Assembly (NCBI GenBank): GCA_037976565.1
Contig: CP137671.1
Coordinates: 9,625,592 to 9,689,591 of the forward strand
Reading direction: 5' to 3'
From: Mesocentrotus franciscanus
Lineage: Eukaryota > Echinodermata > Echinoidea > Camarodonta > Strongylocentrotidae
Length of the DNA: 64,000 nucleotides
The position numbers and the translations under genes are program-made. Shown here piece by piece: positions 12,730-25,428 of this stretch. The notes under the pieces are model-generated. The model was not told where the DNA came from, did not search any database, and saw only the letters and a list, made by a program, of their open reading frames with translations. The number at the start of each line of letters is the position of its first letter. Position 1 is the first letter of the stretch.

Positions 12730-15125
12730 CCACATAGACATTACACGTGAACGGAAAATGGAATTCTCAAATCCCACTTTGCAAGTGAAATATGAGCATG
12801 ATCCCGGCATCTGATCGAAAAATAAAGGGCACACTTGTGATAGCTTATTGTCTCAGCTACAACATACTCAAAGCTCAGCAAAAACAAAACTAAAACGACG
12901 GAGATATTGCTCGCGAAAGACGGAATGTAGAATCCAGTTTAGAAAAAGTCATGTCCCATAGAGAATACACGCAAAATGTGAAAAATTGACATGCCTCCTT
13001 TAATCGCAAAAATACGCCATGATGCCTTTGTCAAAATGAAAATCGTGGTGACTGCATTTGTAGAGAATTGTCTCAGCTAGAACATATCAAAATTTGGAAG
13101 AAAATCGATCAATATTTACAGAGATACAATCAATTTTCCAAAAATATGCTGACGTCATAATATGCAAATTGAAATTTTGAGTTCGGAGGCCGATATGATG
13201 ACGTCATGAGTTGATTGAGGGTCAAATGAGACATGAAATCATATCTCCGACTCATAATCTATCCAAATATGAAAAAAATTGGGGGTATCCATCCATTCTG
13301 AAGAGTTACAATGAGTTTTGTATAGGCATGTTTTTGCCTATGTATTGTGGATAGAGATACGCGCGCGGGTGCTGTTATACTTTGACGGACGCTCATTGCG
13401 TTATTACTGGTCAGAAAAAGTGAACAAGGTATCAAAATGCTTGGAAAAATGTGCCAAATATGATGCAGAAAAATTCGGTGATTTGATGTTGCAAAATGCC
13501 AATACGCGCGAAAAACGCGCGCATTCGCGCGTGCGCAAATTTTGAAAATGCTTAAAATGGCCTGAAACGTAAACTCATTTGAATAAAAAGAATTTTGAGC
13601 ATTTTGAAATTTTGACGCGCGTATACGCGCGTCATGACCTTTATGTGATTTTGATGACATGACCTGTTGACCTTTGACCTGAAGTATATGTGATATGAAT
13701 ATGAATGACCTTTGATGACTCATTATGAGATATGATTGATAATGTGATTTTACAAAATGGCGCCTGGATGACGTCACGATGACCCATGACCTTGAGAAAT
13801 GTTACTTGAACTTGATATTATAGGGCCTGATGACTGACAGAAATTGAAGGAAATTGACCATGTCGATTTCGAGTAAACGTTTACACAAAAAAGTGTACGG
13901 AAGAAATAAAAATAAATAAATAATAAATAAATAAACTAGAAAAGTAATTCGTCATCAGGACGAATTAGGTGATCTGTCTTCAATTCTTATGATCATGCTA
14001 ATCTTCAATTCAATGATCCAATTTAATGATGTTAATGTAAAATGATGTATTAAGATATGAACTGATGAATGAAGTACTGATGAACTGATATATTGAACTG
14101 ATGTGAAATGAACTGAATTGATGAGCTAAACTGATGAACTGATGAATGAACTGATAGATTGAACTGTGACCTGAACTGAAGTGATAACTTAACTGATGAA
14201 CAAAATATTGAGAAATGATTATGATCAAAATCATGATCATAATGAAATTTAATGAAAATATAGATATAGAGAAGGAGAGAGGAGACGAGTTATTGACATG
14301 TAAAAATACATGAGCTGGACCGAGGAAAGAAAGAGGAATCAGAATGCATACACTTTGAAGTAGAGAGGATAGTATAAGGAAACATGGTAGGGGTGAAATA
14401 AGAATACAAAGGGCAAAATGAAGAGCTAGTGGAAATTAAAGAAAATTACAATAGATATCGGAGGGAGAACGAGAACCAGAGGCCGGGAAAGGGAGAGGGT
14501 GAGAGAGTATACAATGAGAGGCAGAGACAGAGGGAGCTAGAGCAGAGCAAGAGAGGCAGACAAGAGAGGGAGAGGGAGACAGAGTAGAGAGAGAGATGCA
14601 ATGAGAGAGCAAGAGAAGGATAGAGGGCAGATCAAGAGAGGGGAAGGGAAACAGAGCAAGAGAGAGAGGAGAGACAGAGCAAGAGAAAGAGATGCAATGG
14701 AGAACGATGCTTTTAATATTTCCAGCATAAATAGAATTGAATATTTACTATATTATAGAGAAAGAGAGAAGTTATAGACATGTAAACAATTCTATGTCCG
14801 CGGAGAGACGTAAAGATTGCATATACCTAGGCTAAATTACTGGAAAGTATAAACGTCTGGGAAGGAGACTAAACATCATGAAAATGGGATGATTTGATAT
14901 ATTCCAACATACTTGGGAGATTAACCCTATAGGTTTAATACACGACAAGGAATCAGATTTTCCATAGGGTTGTACTCAAACGATTGACATTCTTCCCCAT
15001 AGATATAACACGCAAAATTAGGCATTTTATTACATTGTTTGTGATTGTATATGATAATATGTTATAATAGTCGAAGAAGATCATAAAATCAAATTTAAAA
15101 CGACGGCAAAAAAAAAAAAAAAAAA

Positions 15126-15196
15126 TGACCCACCAGGAATCGAACTTGGGTCGCCGGAATGGGAGGCAAGTGCTATGACCACTATACCAAAATAAT
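15126..15196 (-). tRNA. tRNA-Gly(CCC)-like gene, array 1 copy 7
   Basis: Identical boxes; T-run of about 17. Confidence 0.65.
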
Positions 15197-17538
15197 CCAC
15201 ATAGACATTACACGTGAACGGAAAATGGAATTCTCAAATCCCACTTTGCAAGTGAAATATGAGCTTGATCCCGGCATCTGATCGAAAAATAAAGGGCACA
15301 CTTGTGATAGCTTATTGTCTCAGCTACAACATACTCAAGCTCAGCGAAAACAAAACTAAAACGACGGAGATATTGCTCGCGAAAGACGGGAATGTAGAAT
15401 CCAGTTTAGGAAAAAGTCATGTCCCATAGAGAATACACGCAAAATGTGAAAAATTGACATGCCTCCTTTAATTCCAAAAATACGTCATGATGCCTTTGTC
15501 AAAATGAAAAATCGTGGTGACTGCATTTGTAGAGAATTGTCTCAGCTAGAACATATCAAAATTTGGAAGAAAATCGATCAATATTTACAGAGATACAATC
15601 AATTTTCCAAAAATATGCTGACGTCATAATATGCAAATTGAAATTTTGAGTTCGGAGGCCGATATGATGACGTCATGAGTTGATTGAGGGTCAAATGAGA
15701 CATGAAATCATATCTCCGACTCATAATCTATCCAAATATGAAAAAAATTGGGGGTATCCATCCATTCTGAAGAGTTACAATGAGTTTTGTATAGGCATGT
15801 TTTTGCCTATGTATTGTGGATAGAGATATGCGGTCCGCGGGTGCTGTTATACTTTGACGGACGCTCATTGCGTTATTACTGGTCAGAAAAAGAGAACAAG
15901 GTATCAAAATGCTTGGAAAAATGTGCCAAATATGATGCAGAAAAATTCGGTGATTTGATGTTGCAAATGCCAAAACGCGCAAAACGCGCGCGGCGCGCGC
16001 AAATTTTGAAAATGCTTAAAATGGCCTGAAACGTGTGCAAACAAAATTTGGGACGAATTGGAGCATTTTGAAATTTTGATGCGCGTACGCGCGTCGAGGT
16101 GCGCACGCGGATTTTGTCGACATTTTTGTTGACCTGACCTAAAATTGATGTATACCAAATATGGTTGATTTTTGATGACTCGTTATCGAGATAAGATAAT
16201 GACCTGATGTTTACAAAATGGCGCCTGGATGACGTCACGATGACCCCATGACCTTGAAAAGTTACTTGAACTTGATATTATAGGGCCTGATGACTGACAG
16301 AAATTGAAGGAAATTGAACATGTCGATTTAAGTAAACGTTACACAAAAAAGTGTACGGATGAAATAAAATAAATAAATAAATAATAAATAAATAATAACT
16401 ATTTAATTCGATCATAGGACGAATTAGGTGATCTGTCTTCAATTATTTATGATCTATCATCAATTCAATGATCCAATTTAATGATGTTAATGTAAAATGA
16501 TGTATTAAGATATGAACTGATGAACTGATGAACTGATAGATTGAACTGATGTGAAATGAACTGAATTGATGAGCTAAACTGATGAACTGATGAATGAACT
16601 GATAGATTGAACTGTGACCTGAACTGAAGTGATAACTTAACTGATGAACAAAATATTGAGAAATGATTATGATCAAAATCATGATCATAATGAAATTTAA
16701 TGAAAATATAGATATAGAGAAGGAGAGAGGGAGAGAGTTATTGATGTAAAAATACATGAGCTGGACCGAGGGAAGAAAGAGGAATCAGAATGCATACACT
16801 TTGAAGGAGAGAGGACATGGTAGGGTGAAATAAGAATACAAAGGGCAAAATGAAGAGCTAGAGGAAATTAAAGAAAATTACAATAGATATCGGAGGAGAA
16901 CGAGAACCAGAGGCGGGAAAGGGAGAGGGTGAGAGAGTATACAATGAGAGGCAGAGACAGAGGGAGCTAGGCAGCAAGAGAGGGAGACAGAGATAGGGAG
17001 AGAGTGAAAGAGTAAAGAGAGAGATGCAATGAGAGAGCAAGAGAAGGATAGAGGGCAGATCAAGAGAGGGAAGGGAAACAGAGCAAGAGAGAGCAAGAGA
17101 AAGAGATGCAATGGAGAACGATGCTTTTAATATTTCCAGCATAAATAGAATTGAATATTTACTATATTATAGAGAAAGAGAGAAGTTATAGACATGTAAA
17201 CAATTCTATGTCCGCGAGAGACGTAAAGATTGCATATACCTGGGCTGAATAACTGGAAAGTATAAACGTCTGGGAAGGAGACTAAACATCATGAAAAATG
17301 GGATGATTTGATATATTCCAACAGACTTGGGAGATTAACCCTATAGGTTTAATACACGACAAGGAATCAGATTTCCATAGGGTTGTACTCAAACGATTGA
17401 CATTCTTCTCCCATAGATATAACACGCAAAATTAGGCATTTTATTACATTGTTTGTGATTGTATATGATAATATGTTATAATAGTCGAAGAAGATCATAA
17501 AATCAAATTTAAAACGACGGCAAAAAAAAAAAAAAAAA

Positions 17539-17609
17539 TGACCCACCAGGAATCGAACTTGGGTCGCCGGAATGGGAGGCAAGTGCTATGACCACTATAC
17601 CAAAATAAT
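17539..17609 (-). tRNA. tRNA-Gly(CCC)-like gene, array 1 copy 8
   Basis: Last tRNA-like copy of array 1; identical boxes, T-run of about 17. The following terminal unit ends before this module. Confidence 0.65.
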
Positions 17610-18843
17610 CCACATAGACATTACACGTGAACGGAAAATGGAATTCTCAAATCCCACTTTGCAAGTGAAATATGAGCTTGATCCCGGCATCTGATCGAAA
17701 ATAAAGGGCACACTTGTGATAGCTTATTGTCTCAGCTACAACATACTCAAAGCTCAGCGAAAACAAAGCTAAAACGACGGAGATATTGCTCGCGAAAGAC
17801 GGGAATGTAGAATCCAGTTTAGGAAAAAGTCATGTCCCATAGAGAATACACGCAAAATGTGAAAAATTGACATGCCTCCTTTAATCCCAAAATACGTCAT
17901 GATGCCTTTGTCAAAATGAAAAATCGTGGTGACTGCATTTGTAGAGAATTGTCTCAGCTAGAACATATCAAAATTTGGAAGAAAATCGATCAATATTTAC
18001 AGAGATACAATCAATTTTCCAAAAATATGCTGACGTCATAATATGCAAATTGAAATTTTGAGTTCGGAGGCCGATATGATGACGTCATGAGTTGATTGAG
18101 GGTCAAATGAGACATGAAATCATATCTCCGACTCATAATCTATCCAAATATGAAAAAAAATTGGGGGTATCCATCCATTCTGAAGAGTTACAATGAGTTT
18201 TGTATAGGCATGTTTTTGCCTATGTATTGTGGATAGAGATAGCGGTCCGCGGGTGCTGTTATACTTTGACGGACGCTCATTGCGTTATTACTGGTCAGAA
18301 AAAGTTAACAAGGTATCAAAATGCTTGGAAAAATGTGCCAAATATGATGCAGAAAAAATTGGTGATTTGATGTTGCAAAATGCCAGAACGCGCGAAACGC
18401 GCGCGTATCAGTGCGCGCGCAAATTTTGAAAATGCTTAAAATGGCCTGAAACGTGTGCAAACAAAATTTGGGACGAATTGGAGCATTTTGAAATTTTGAT
18501 GCGCGCGTACGCGCGTCGAGGTGCGCACGCGGATTTTGTCGACATTTTTTGTTGACCTTTGACCTAAAATTGATGTATACCAAATATGGTTGATTTTTGA
18601 TGACTCGTTATCGAGATATGATAATGACCTGATGTTTACAAAATGGCACCTGGATGACGTCATGATGACCCCATGACCTTGAAAAAGTTACTTGAACTTG
18701 ATATTATAGGGCCTGATGACTGACAGAAATTGAAGGAAATTGAACATGTCGATTTGAGTAAACGCTTACACAAAAAGTGTGTACGGATGAAATAAAAATA
18801 AATAAATAAATAATAATAAAGAAAGAAAATTCTGACAAAATAA

Positions 18844-19061
18844 TAGGTGATCTGTCAATGACAGATCACCTAATAATAAAGAAATAAATTTGATTGACGA
18901 ACAATAGGTGATCTGTCATTGACAGATCACCTAATAATAGAAAGAAAATTCTGACAAATATAGGTGATCTGTCAATGACAGATCACCTAATAAATAAAAA
19001 TAATAATAAAGAAAGAAAATTCTGACAAATAATAGGTGATCTGTCAATGACAGATCACCTA
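18844..19061. repeat. Four perfect 13-bp hairpins at the end of array 1
   Basis: TAGGTGATCTGTC followed by three bases and its exact reverse complement, at 18,844-18,872, 18,905-18,933, 18,961-18,989 and 19,033-19,061. They are separated by AT-rich spacers containing GAAAGAAAATTCTGACAAA. The half-sequence is the one that occurs once in each normal satellite unit, so this looks like a local expansion. Confidence 0.9.
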
Positions 19062-19790
19062 ATAAATAAATAAATAACTAGAAATAGAAATATATGGCAG
19101 GAGATAGATATAGAGAAGGAGAGCTAGAGGGAGATGGGGTATATAGTCATGTAAAATAAATGAGCTGGACAGAGCCAGAGGGATAAAAGAGGAATCAGAA
19201 TGCATGCGCTTGACGAGAGCCATGCACAGGCGGAAAGGGAGAGGTTGAGATAGTAAGAGAGAGAGAGGCAGAGATAGAGGGAGACAGAGCAAGAGCGAGA
19301 GAGGGAGAGGTACGTGAGAGTAGATCGAGAGAGAGAGAGGGAGAGACGCAGAGACAGAGCAAGAGCCAAGGAGAGGGGCAGAACAAGAGAGGGGAAGGGA
19401 AATAGAGCAAGAGAGGAGAGAGAGAGAGAGAGAGATGCAATGGAGAACGATGCATTCAATATTTCCATCATATTATAGAATTGAATATAGAGAAAGAGAG
19501 AAAAATAGACAGGTAAACAATTCTATGTCCGTGGGAGAGAAGTAAACATTGCAATTAACTGGGCTGAATAACTGGAAAATATAAACGTCTGGGAAGGAGA
19601 CTATAACATCATAGAAATAGGACAATTTGATAAAGTAGCAGACTTTGGAGATCAATCCTATATAGGTTTAATACACGACAAGGTATCAGATTTCCCATAG
19701 GGTAGTACGCAAACTATTGACATTTCCTCCCATAGATATAACACGCAAAATTAGGCATTTTATTACATTGTTTGTGATTTTATCACCTCG

Positions 19791-21360
19791 AAAATAATCA
19801 TTCGTGCCTAGCGCCTACATAACGATTCGTGAGAAATTATATGCGCGAGAAATATACTGGACGAGTGTAGCTAGGCGAATTGTCTGTAGGGCGAACTGGT
19901 AATGATTTGGCCGATTCATTGCACACGTACCGTACCGATATGTACTGTACTTGTATACATGTAACAATTAATAGGTAGCTGCGTCATACTCATATCACTT
20001 ATCAGTTCCTGAGTTGTATTTGCATCAAAGCCTTTTTACACAGCGCTCTTAACTTTCTGATCTGATTTCTGCGAGTGGTCAACCGGCACGAGTTTGTAAG
20101 TATAGAGACCTGAGAGCAACAGTATAATTTAAAATAATCTAGACATGAAAATGAAGGGTAGAATAGTACGGTAGATTATTTCTAGACCGAAAGCTCAATT
20201 AAGTTCAGTCTCTGACTGAGTCTGATAATGATATCGACGGTTCTGCTGAGATTACATCTGGCTCGTCTGATCTTACCGTCTCTAGGCTCTATACATAGAC
20301 TGAACTAAAGTACGGCATATATGGGGTAGTGTGTGAAAGGAATGGTTCGGGACCACGATGAATGGGCTTATAGTAGTTTGCGTCAAGGTCTGTTCCCTTC
20401 CCGGTTTTCTGAAAAGGTGCGTTGGATTGTTAAGGCGCCAGGTCAGATAACGCGACCAAATGGCACATACGGGGCTTATTCCAAATGTACCCGCTCAGAG
20501 CCCCGTGCCAACAGCGCATGCCTGTTACGCACAAATGTACGCACGGCGCATACGTACGTGGTGTGTATATGGTGGATATCGATCGCGAGCTGAGAGAGAT
20601 CGATGGAAAGAGTTCAGTTAAGTTAAATTTTCTTTCGTCGATTATCTCATCAAAAAGAGGTTTTTTAGCTGAAAATGAATAACGAACTACAACTGATTGT
20701 AGTGGACAGAACTTATTTGTGCTCAAGGTCCAGAATTTTTGGCCCCCACAGCGTATTTCGACTCTTTTTGCCATTAACAAACAGTTAAACTTAAGTCAAA
20801 GCTTAGCCTAACCCTAATAAGGCCTTAGCCAGGCCCAGGCCCAAGGGAAGCCCAAACTATTTTGGTGTTCCCATGCATAGGCTGTAATTTCTTTATTATT
20901 CAATCAACCACTTTCATATTTGGCACATGGGCATGTGTCAAGCAGGTCAAGCTCTGCAATCATAAACATTTTTAGACTTGAGGTCAGAATATAGAAGTTT
21001 TTAGCTTTTTGCCAAGTGGTAAACCGTAATGCTGTATTAAACTGACCTTGATGATCGGATCGGTTGATCGGATCGGCTGATCATGAGCTCAGTCCCATGT
21101 GCTTAATTTGGCGTAACCTTTCAGAACTAACTAAGGGGCTAACTTAATGAGGCTCTATTATATTAATTAAAGAAAAAAAATATAATTGCTTAATAAAAAT
21201 AAAATAAAAACAAACTACAATTTCTGATTGGCGTAGCCAAGGGAGGGAAGGGGGTCCGAGGGGTGCTTGCTTAAGACAGGTCCTATATAAATGGGATGGG
21301 ATGGGGGGCTTGATTAATTCAGGGCAATCTTGCACTTTCTGCCCATTTGTCCATCTCTTT
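19791..21360. other. Sequence without a recognised gene
   Basis: Satellite similarity stops near 19,793 and the sequence becomes unlike anything else in the window. Short frames exist, the longest about 115 codons near 20,430-20,780 on the minus strand and 86 codons at 20,333-20,593 on the plus strand. They overlap on opposite strands and show no motif. A short GATCGGATCGG-type repeat lies near 21,055-21,085. Confidence 0.6.
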
Positions 21361-21790
21361 GGGAGCCTCTTCCAAGCATGCATGAATGAAGTCTAAGGGC
21401 ACCGCACTCTTAGAGAATCCTCTCAGCATATCATAAGACCGGGTACTTTGCCCATCTATTTAAAGCCCCTCCAAGTATCTCTGAAGCCTGGAGGCTCTGT
21501 CTCACCATTGGGAGCCCCTTCCGAGCATGCATGAATGAAGTCTAAGGGCGCCGCCTTTAAGAGAACCCTCTCAGCATAATGAGCATATCATGAGACCGTA
21601 CTTTGCTCATCTATTTAAAGCCCTCCAAGTATCTCTGAGGCCCGGAGGCTCTGTCTCACCATTGGGAGCTCCTTCCGACTCCTTCGAGCATGAATGAAGT
21701 CTAGGGGCACTGTTCAACTCTATGGTGACCGCTCAGAAGCCTGGTGGCTTCGTCTTTCTTTGAGGGATCCCCCTCTTAGCATGAATGAAA
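21361..21790. repeat. ~150 bp tandem repeat, nearly three copies
   Basis: GGGAGCC followed by GCATGCATGAATGAAGTC and CTCTCAGCATA recurs from 21,361, 21,510 and 21,664, a period of 149-154 bp. The third copy is shortened and more diverged. It includes GGAGGCTCTGTCTCACC in the first two copies. No coding potential is evident. Confidence 0.8.
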
Positions 21791-21939
21791 TACATTATTG
21801 TTATGTACTGTGCCGGACTTACCAGATGATGCCCGGTTAGGTCAAATTTTAGTGATGGTCGGGCAGTATTCACATCAGGAACTCCATTAAACTTACCAGT
21901 TATACAATTAAAAAATCTAAATAAGTATTATGGTGTAAA

Positions 21940-22060
21940 CAGGCGCCGGAAGGAATTTTAAAGTGGTACGTATACGGTCAACGGTTTGGGGCGTGGCACC
22001 ACTGCAAGGGAGTGGAGCACCGCAGGGGGGTGGCAGGCGCGGATCCAGGATTTCTTGAGG
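21940..22060. mobile_element. Possible hAT/MITE terminal fragments
   Basis: CAGGCGCCGGAAGG at 21,940 and CAGGCGCGGATCCAGGA at 22,034 resemble the CAG-starting ends of non-autonomous hAT elements. The same two motifs appear separately near 55,150 and 54,701. Full elements with paired ends and target duplications are not delimited. Confidence 0.3.
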
Positions 22061-22211
22061 GAGGCCAAAATTTGAAATTATGCGAGCCAAATATTGGTAC
22101 GTAACGCCGACCAGCAGTGGCGTAATAAGCAAAACGCTTATGGGGTCAAAGTATTTACGATCAGGTAGAGCGTAGCGTAAATTGGCGTGGGGTCTAAAAT
22201 CACAAACACTT

Positions 22212-22485
22212 TGGGCATCGAGTCAACCACTTGAAATTATCATTTGAAGATGTCTTTGATGGAAAAAGGGTGATTCCTTGTCCTAAACCAATTTATCATG
22301 TTGTATATCGTCGATTCAACATGTTATTCATATGTGCTGCGCCGCTACTGAGCATGCGTATTTCTCTTCGCTGTGTTGAATCGATGATATACAACATGGA
22401 TAAATTGGTTTAGGACAAGGAATCACCCTTTTTCCCATCGAAGACATCTTCAAATTATAATTTTAAGTGGTTGACTCGATGCCCA
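22212..22485. mobile_element. Foldback element with ~110 bp inverted arms
   Basis: The left arm (22,212 to about 22,325, beginning TGGGCATCGAGTCAACCAC) is nearly the exact reverse complement of the right arm (about 22,375 to 22,485, ending in TCGATGCCCA). The arms surround a central ~50 bp containing GCGCCGCTACTGAGCATGCG. This is the form of a MITE or foldback element. A target duplication is not clear. The 60-codon frame inside is a by-product of the arms. Confidence 0.85.
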
Positions 22486-23033
22486 GAAGAGTTGAAAACA
22501 TTGTAAGTCAAAATTTTAATTACTACTTCTTTACATTTCGAAAAATATGACCAAACCCGCTGTTTGAATCGCTTTCCTATGTAGGATCTGAGCTCTGCCG
22601 CCTTTGGCGGCTGCGGAGCTCCCTGGAGTTAACCCCCCATACCCGCATATGGTAACCGTTCGGGTTACTGATAGGGTTATAATAATCATCAACTTTGTAT
22701 TTTATTTGTTACATCTCTTTGTCAAATTGATTTTAAAAATCAATATTTTGAAATTTGAAATTCTTCTTCTCACTATGTTCAACCAAGTTGGAAAGAGCAT
22801 TGATAATTACACTTGGTAGATACATTGTACAGTTTTACATAAAACATTTCATAACTATTTTGAAAAAGGGTTCAAGTTTTATATGGAGAGAAAACGTAAA
22901 ATGAATTTGGGAATTTTTTTTTTATAGTTTGGCACCTTTCTTTTAACTGAATGCAATTTTCTTGTTTTCTTTGGTTTTATTTGCAGGTTCTGGTTGTATC
23001 AACCTTTGATTCCAAAAGAAATCATTGACTTTA
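22486..23033. other. AT-rich sequence before the minisatellite
   Basis: No gene seen. A GC-rich patch near 22,598-22,630 (GCCGCCTTTGGCGGC) can form a small hairpin. The T-rich stretch at 22,915-22,990 ends with TTTGCAG, which could be a splice acceptor or chance. Confidence 0.4.
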
Positions 23034-23790
23034 CTTGATTCCAGAAGGAATCATTGCCATTAATTGATTCTGTAAAACGAAATCATTGCCAGTTTGATTC
23101 TGTAAAACAGAATCATTCCAATTTCTTGATTCTGTAAAAACGGAATCATTGCCAGTTTGATTCTGTAAGAACAGAATCATTCCAATTTCTTGATTCTGTA
23201 AAAACGGAATCATTGCCACTTTGATTCTGTAAAAACAGAATCATTCCAATTTCTTGATTCTGTAAAAACGGAATCATTGCCAGTTTGATTCTGTAAAAAC
23301 AGAATCATTCCAATTTCTTGATTCTGTAAAAACGGAATCATTGCCACTTTGATTCTGTAAAAACAGAATCATTCCAATTTCTTGATTCTGTAAAACGGAA
23401 TCATTGCCACTTTGATTCTGTAAAACAGAATCATTCCAATTTCTTGATTCTGTAAAAACGGAATCATTGCCACTTTGATTCTGTAAAACAGAATCATTCC
23501 AATTTCTTGATTCTGTAAAAACAAAATCATTGCCAGTTTGATTCTGTAAAAACAGAATCATTCCAATTTCTTGATTCTGTAAAACGGAATCATTGCCAGT
23601 TTGATTCTGTAAAAACAGAATCATTCCAATTTCTTGATTCTGTAAAATCGAATCATTGCCAGTTTGATTCTGTAAAAACAGAATCATTCCATTTCTTGAT
23701 TCTGTAAAAACAGAATCATTGCCAGTTTGATTCTGTAAAAACAGAATCATTCCACTTCTTGATTCTGTAAAACAGAATCATTGAGATCTT
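23034..23790. repeat. ~62 bp minisatellite, about 12 copies, two hairpins per copy
   Basis: Each copy holds TTGATTCTGT-AAAA-ACAGAATCATT followed by CCAATTTC and a second similar hairpin ending ACGGAATCATTGCCA. The first stem is 8 perfect pairs; the second has one wobble in the plus-strand RNA. The array lies just upstream of the Helentron coding region. Helitron-like elements often carry internal tandem repeats near an end, so it may belong to that element. The minus-strand frames here are repeat by-products. Confidence 0.9.
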
Positions 23791-24039
23791 GGAAATCATT
23801 GAAATTTCAAATTTGAACAGAAAGCAAAGAACATAAAACTGAACAGCCTTGAATACGACAGAAGACAAAAACTCATGAGAAATTCTTGATTTTTTTGCTG
23901 GAATCATTGCAATTCTCTTATTGTGTAGAAAGAGATCAACTGGCAATTTGCATGTGAGTGATATAAATTCAGTTGACTGGTTGATTGGAAAAGAATAAAA
24001 ACGCAAAGGAAAATCGACCAAGCACACACGGAGTACGAA

Positions 24040-24720
24040 ATACAAGTGACTAAGCTTTGAATTTATGCAAAGAGTGCTGAATTTATTGCGAAGAGGACAA
24101 AGATTTGAGAGCGTATATAAAAGTGCAAGTAAGTGGTTGTAAAAAGAAAAGGAAGGAAAGTTTGGTTAGGAGATAGATAGTCTAGGTACAAAAGTGAGTC
24201 TGATTGATTGCGAGGAGACGAAAAAAATTATAAGTGACTTTGATTGAGAGAAGAAATACAGAGTGAGCTTGATTGAATGCAAAGAAAGTGAGCTAAATTC
24301 ATTGAAAAGAGAAACCAGTTTAAGAATTCTATGAATAGATGTGAACTTGATTGATTGTTGTGAAGAGAGAAAGAAAATTTGATCAGGTATACAAAAGTCT
24401 GGAGGCAGAAGTGAGCTTGAAAGGGAAGAGCATTTGGGGCAGGAGATAGAAGCAGAATTAATCAAACAAAAGTAGTAGAGAAAGAAGGGTATTTGGAACA
24501 GTGATAAAAATCCAAAGAGGGAAGTGAGCTTTACTGAATGCAAAGAGAAGAGGGTTTAAATAGGGCAGGATATACAGAAGTAATAAAGAGAGTAAGAAGG
24601 AAATTTGGATCAGGGGATACAGGACTAGAAAGCTAGCTGAGCTTTATTGAGTGGAAAAAGGCAATACATATTGAGTTGAAGTGGAAAGACGGGTTGATAA
24701 AATTCAAACAGCTCAATTGA
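24040..24720. repeat. Diverged GTGAGCTTGATTGAATG-type repeats
   Basis: Variants of AAGTGAGCTTGATTGAATGCAAAGAAAG recur every 50-100 bp (for example near 24,192, 24,262, 24,345, 24,410, 24,520 and 24,635). They form a degenerate, purine-rich leader between the minisatellite and the first Helentron frame. No coding function is supported. Confidence 0.55.
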
Positions 24721-24889
24721 ACTTTCTGATTTTTTTCTGATTTGTTACTGAAAGTGTTGATATAAAAGCTTATAGTGCAAATTGATCATAATATCCACAT
24801 ACAAAGACACATTGTGAAGTGCATATTCTGGGAAGAAAAATAAAGTGTAGAATCTTGGCAGCTTTTGTTTTTTATAGACATTGTCCACA

Positions 24890-25428
24890 ATGGATACAGC
24901 TGAATTTAAGAAAGTACTGGATGAAATCCTAGATATACTGTCTAGTATGTCAATGATCAATTCAGAGCTGAATGAATGTTGTGTATGTAGCAATGAGATC
25001 AAAGAAAATGAGAGTAATGCAACTTGTGAATTCTGTAGAAACCATTTTCATGTGACCTGTATGGGATTTCCTGTGAGAACACACTGAGTGATATTAGATT
25101 GATTTGGATTTGTTCATTGTGTGGAAATAACAATGTTGCTCATCGCATGTTTGATAAAGTATGCATCCCTTCTCATTTCAATAGATACGAGCTTCTTGAG
25201 GATCAAGGTGATGAAGAGTGCGTTACTGACATGCCAAGCCGATCAACCAACAAAAAGGATGGAAGAAAATGTACCAGATCAAAGAAGAGGTATGCAAAGA
25301 GGGGAAAGAAATCCAGTATGTTGCCTGAAAAACGATGTATTGATGACATGAAAATGAGTGACTGTGACAGATGTAAACCTGATCCTATAGACACAAAAAT
25401 CCATCTCAATCAGATTATCAACAATTGA
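24890..25428 (+). CDS. PHD-finger-like protein, first Helentron frame, frameshifted
   Basis: From ATG 24,890 the frame encodes a short helix-like region and then cysteine pairs CCVC and CEFC with HVTC, the first part of a C4HC3 zinc finger. The frame stops at 25,086. Shifting one base there continues into ENTLSDIRLIWICSLCGNNN, which supplies the missing last CxxC with the typical preceding Trp. The rest, to 25,428, is basic and acidic linker with another break into QLTNEEFEDDADDWVTVK. PHD fingers bind histone tails in host proteins. In this element the role is unknown, perhaps chromatin targeting. Confidence 0.65.

Larger units (their letters stand above)
1..19790. repeat. Satellite array 1, ~2.43 kb tandem units
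   Basis: Successive copies of one long unit run head to tail. Using the AATTCG...CGAATT hairpin as marker, units begin at 1754, 4188, 6605, 9038, 11478, 13946 and 16405, so the period is 2417-2468 bp; a partial unit precedes and a divergent one (about 18,840-19,790) ends the array. Unit order: hairpin, CTGATGAA-rich stretch, GA tract, A-run with tRNA-like gene, CRE/octamer block, alternating GC tracts, TGACCT half-sites and a last CRE. Units differ mainly by small indels in GA, GC and A runs. No protein-coding gene is supported inside. Similarity stops near 19,793. Confidence 0.95.

Noticed and set aside
1..19790. A CRISPR-like array
   Set aside because: The repeats are 2.4 kb, without short repeats and unique spacers, and the genome is animal.
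20430..20780. 116-codon minus-strand frame
   Set aside because: Overlaps an 86-codon plus-strand frame, has no motif, and no splice or promoter context.
23274..23750. 158-codon minus-strand frame with repeated NQTGNDS-like units
   Set aside because: A direct product of the ~62 bp minisatellite; the period happens to keep the frame in places but not throughout.
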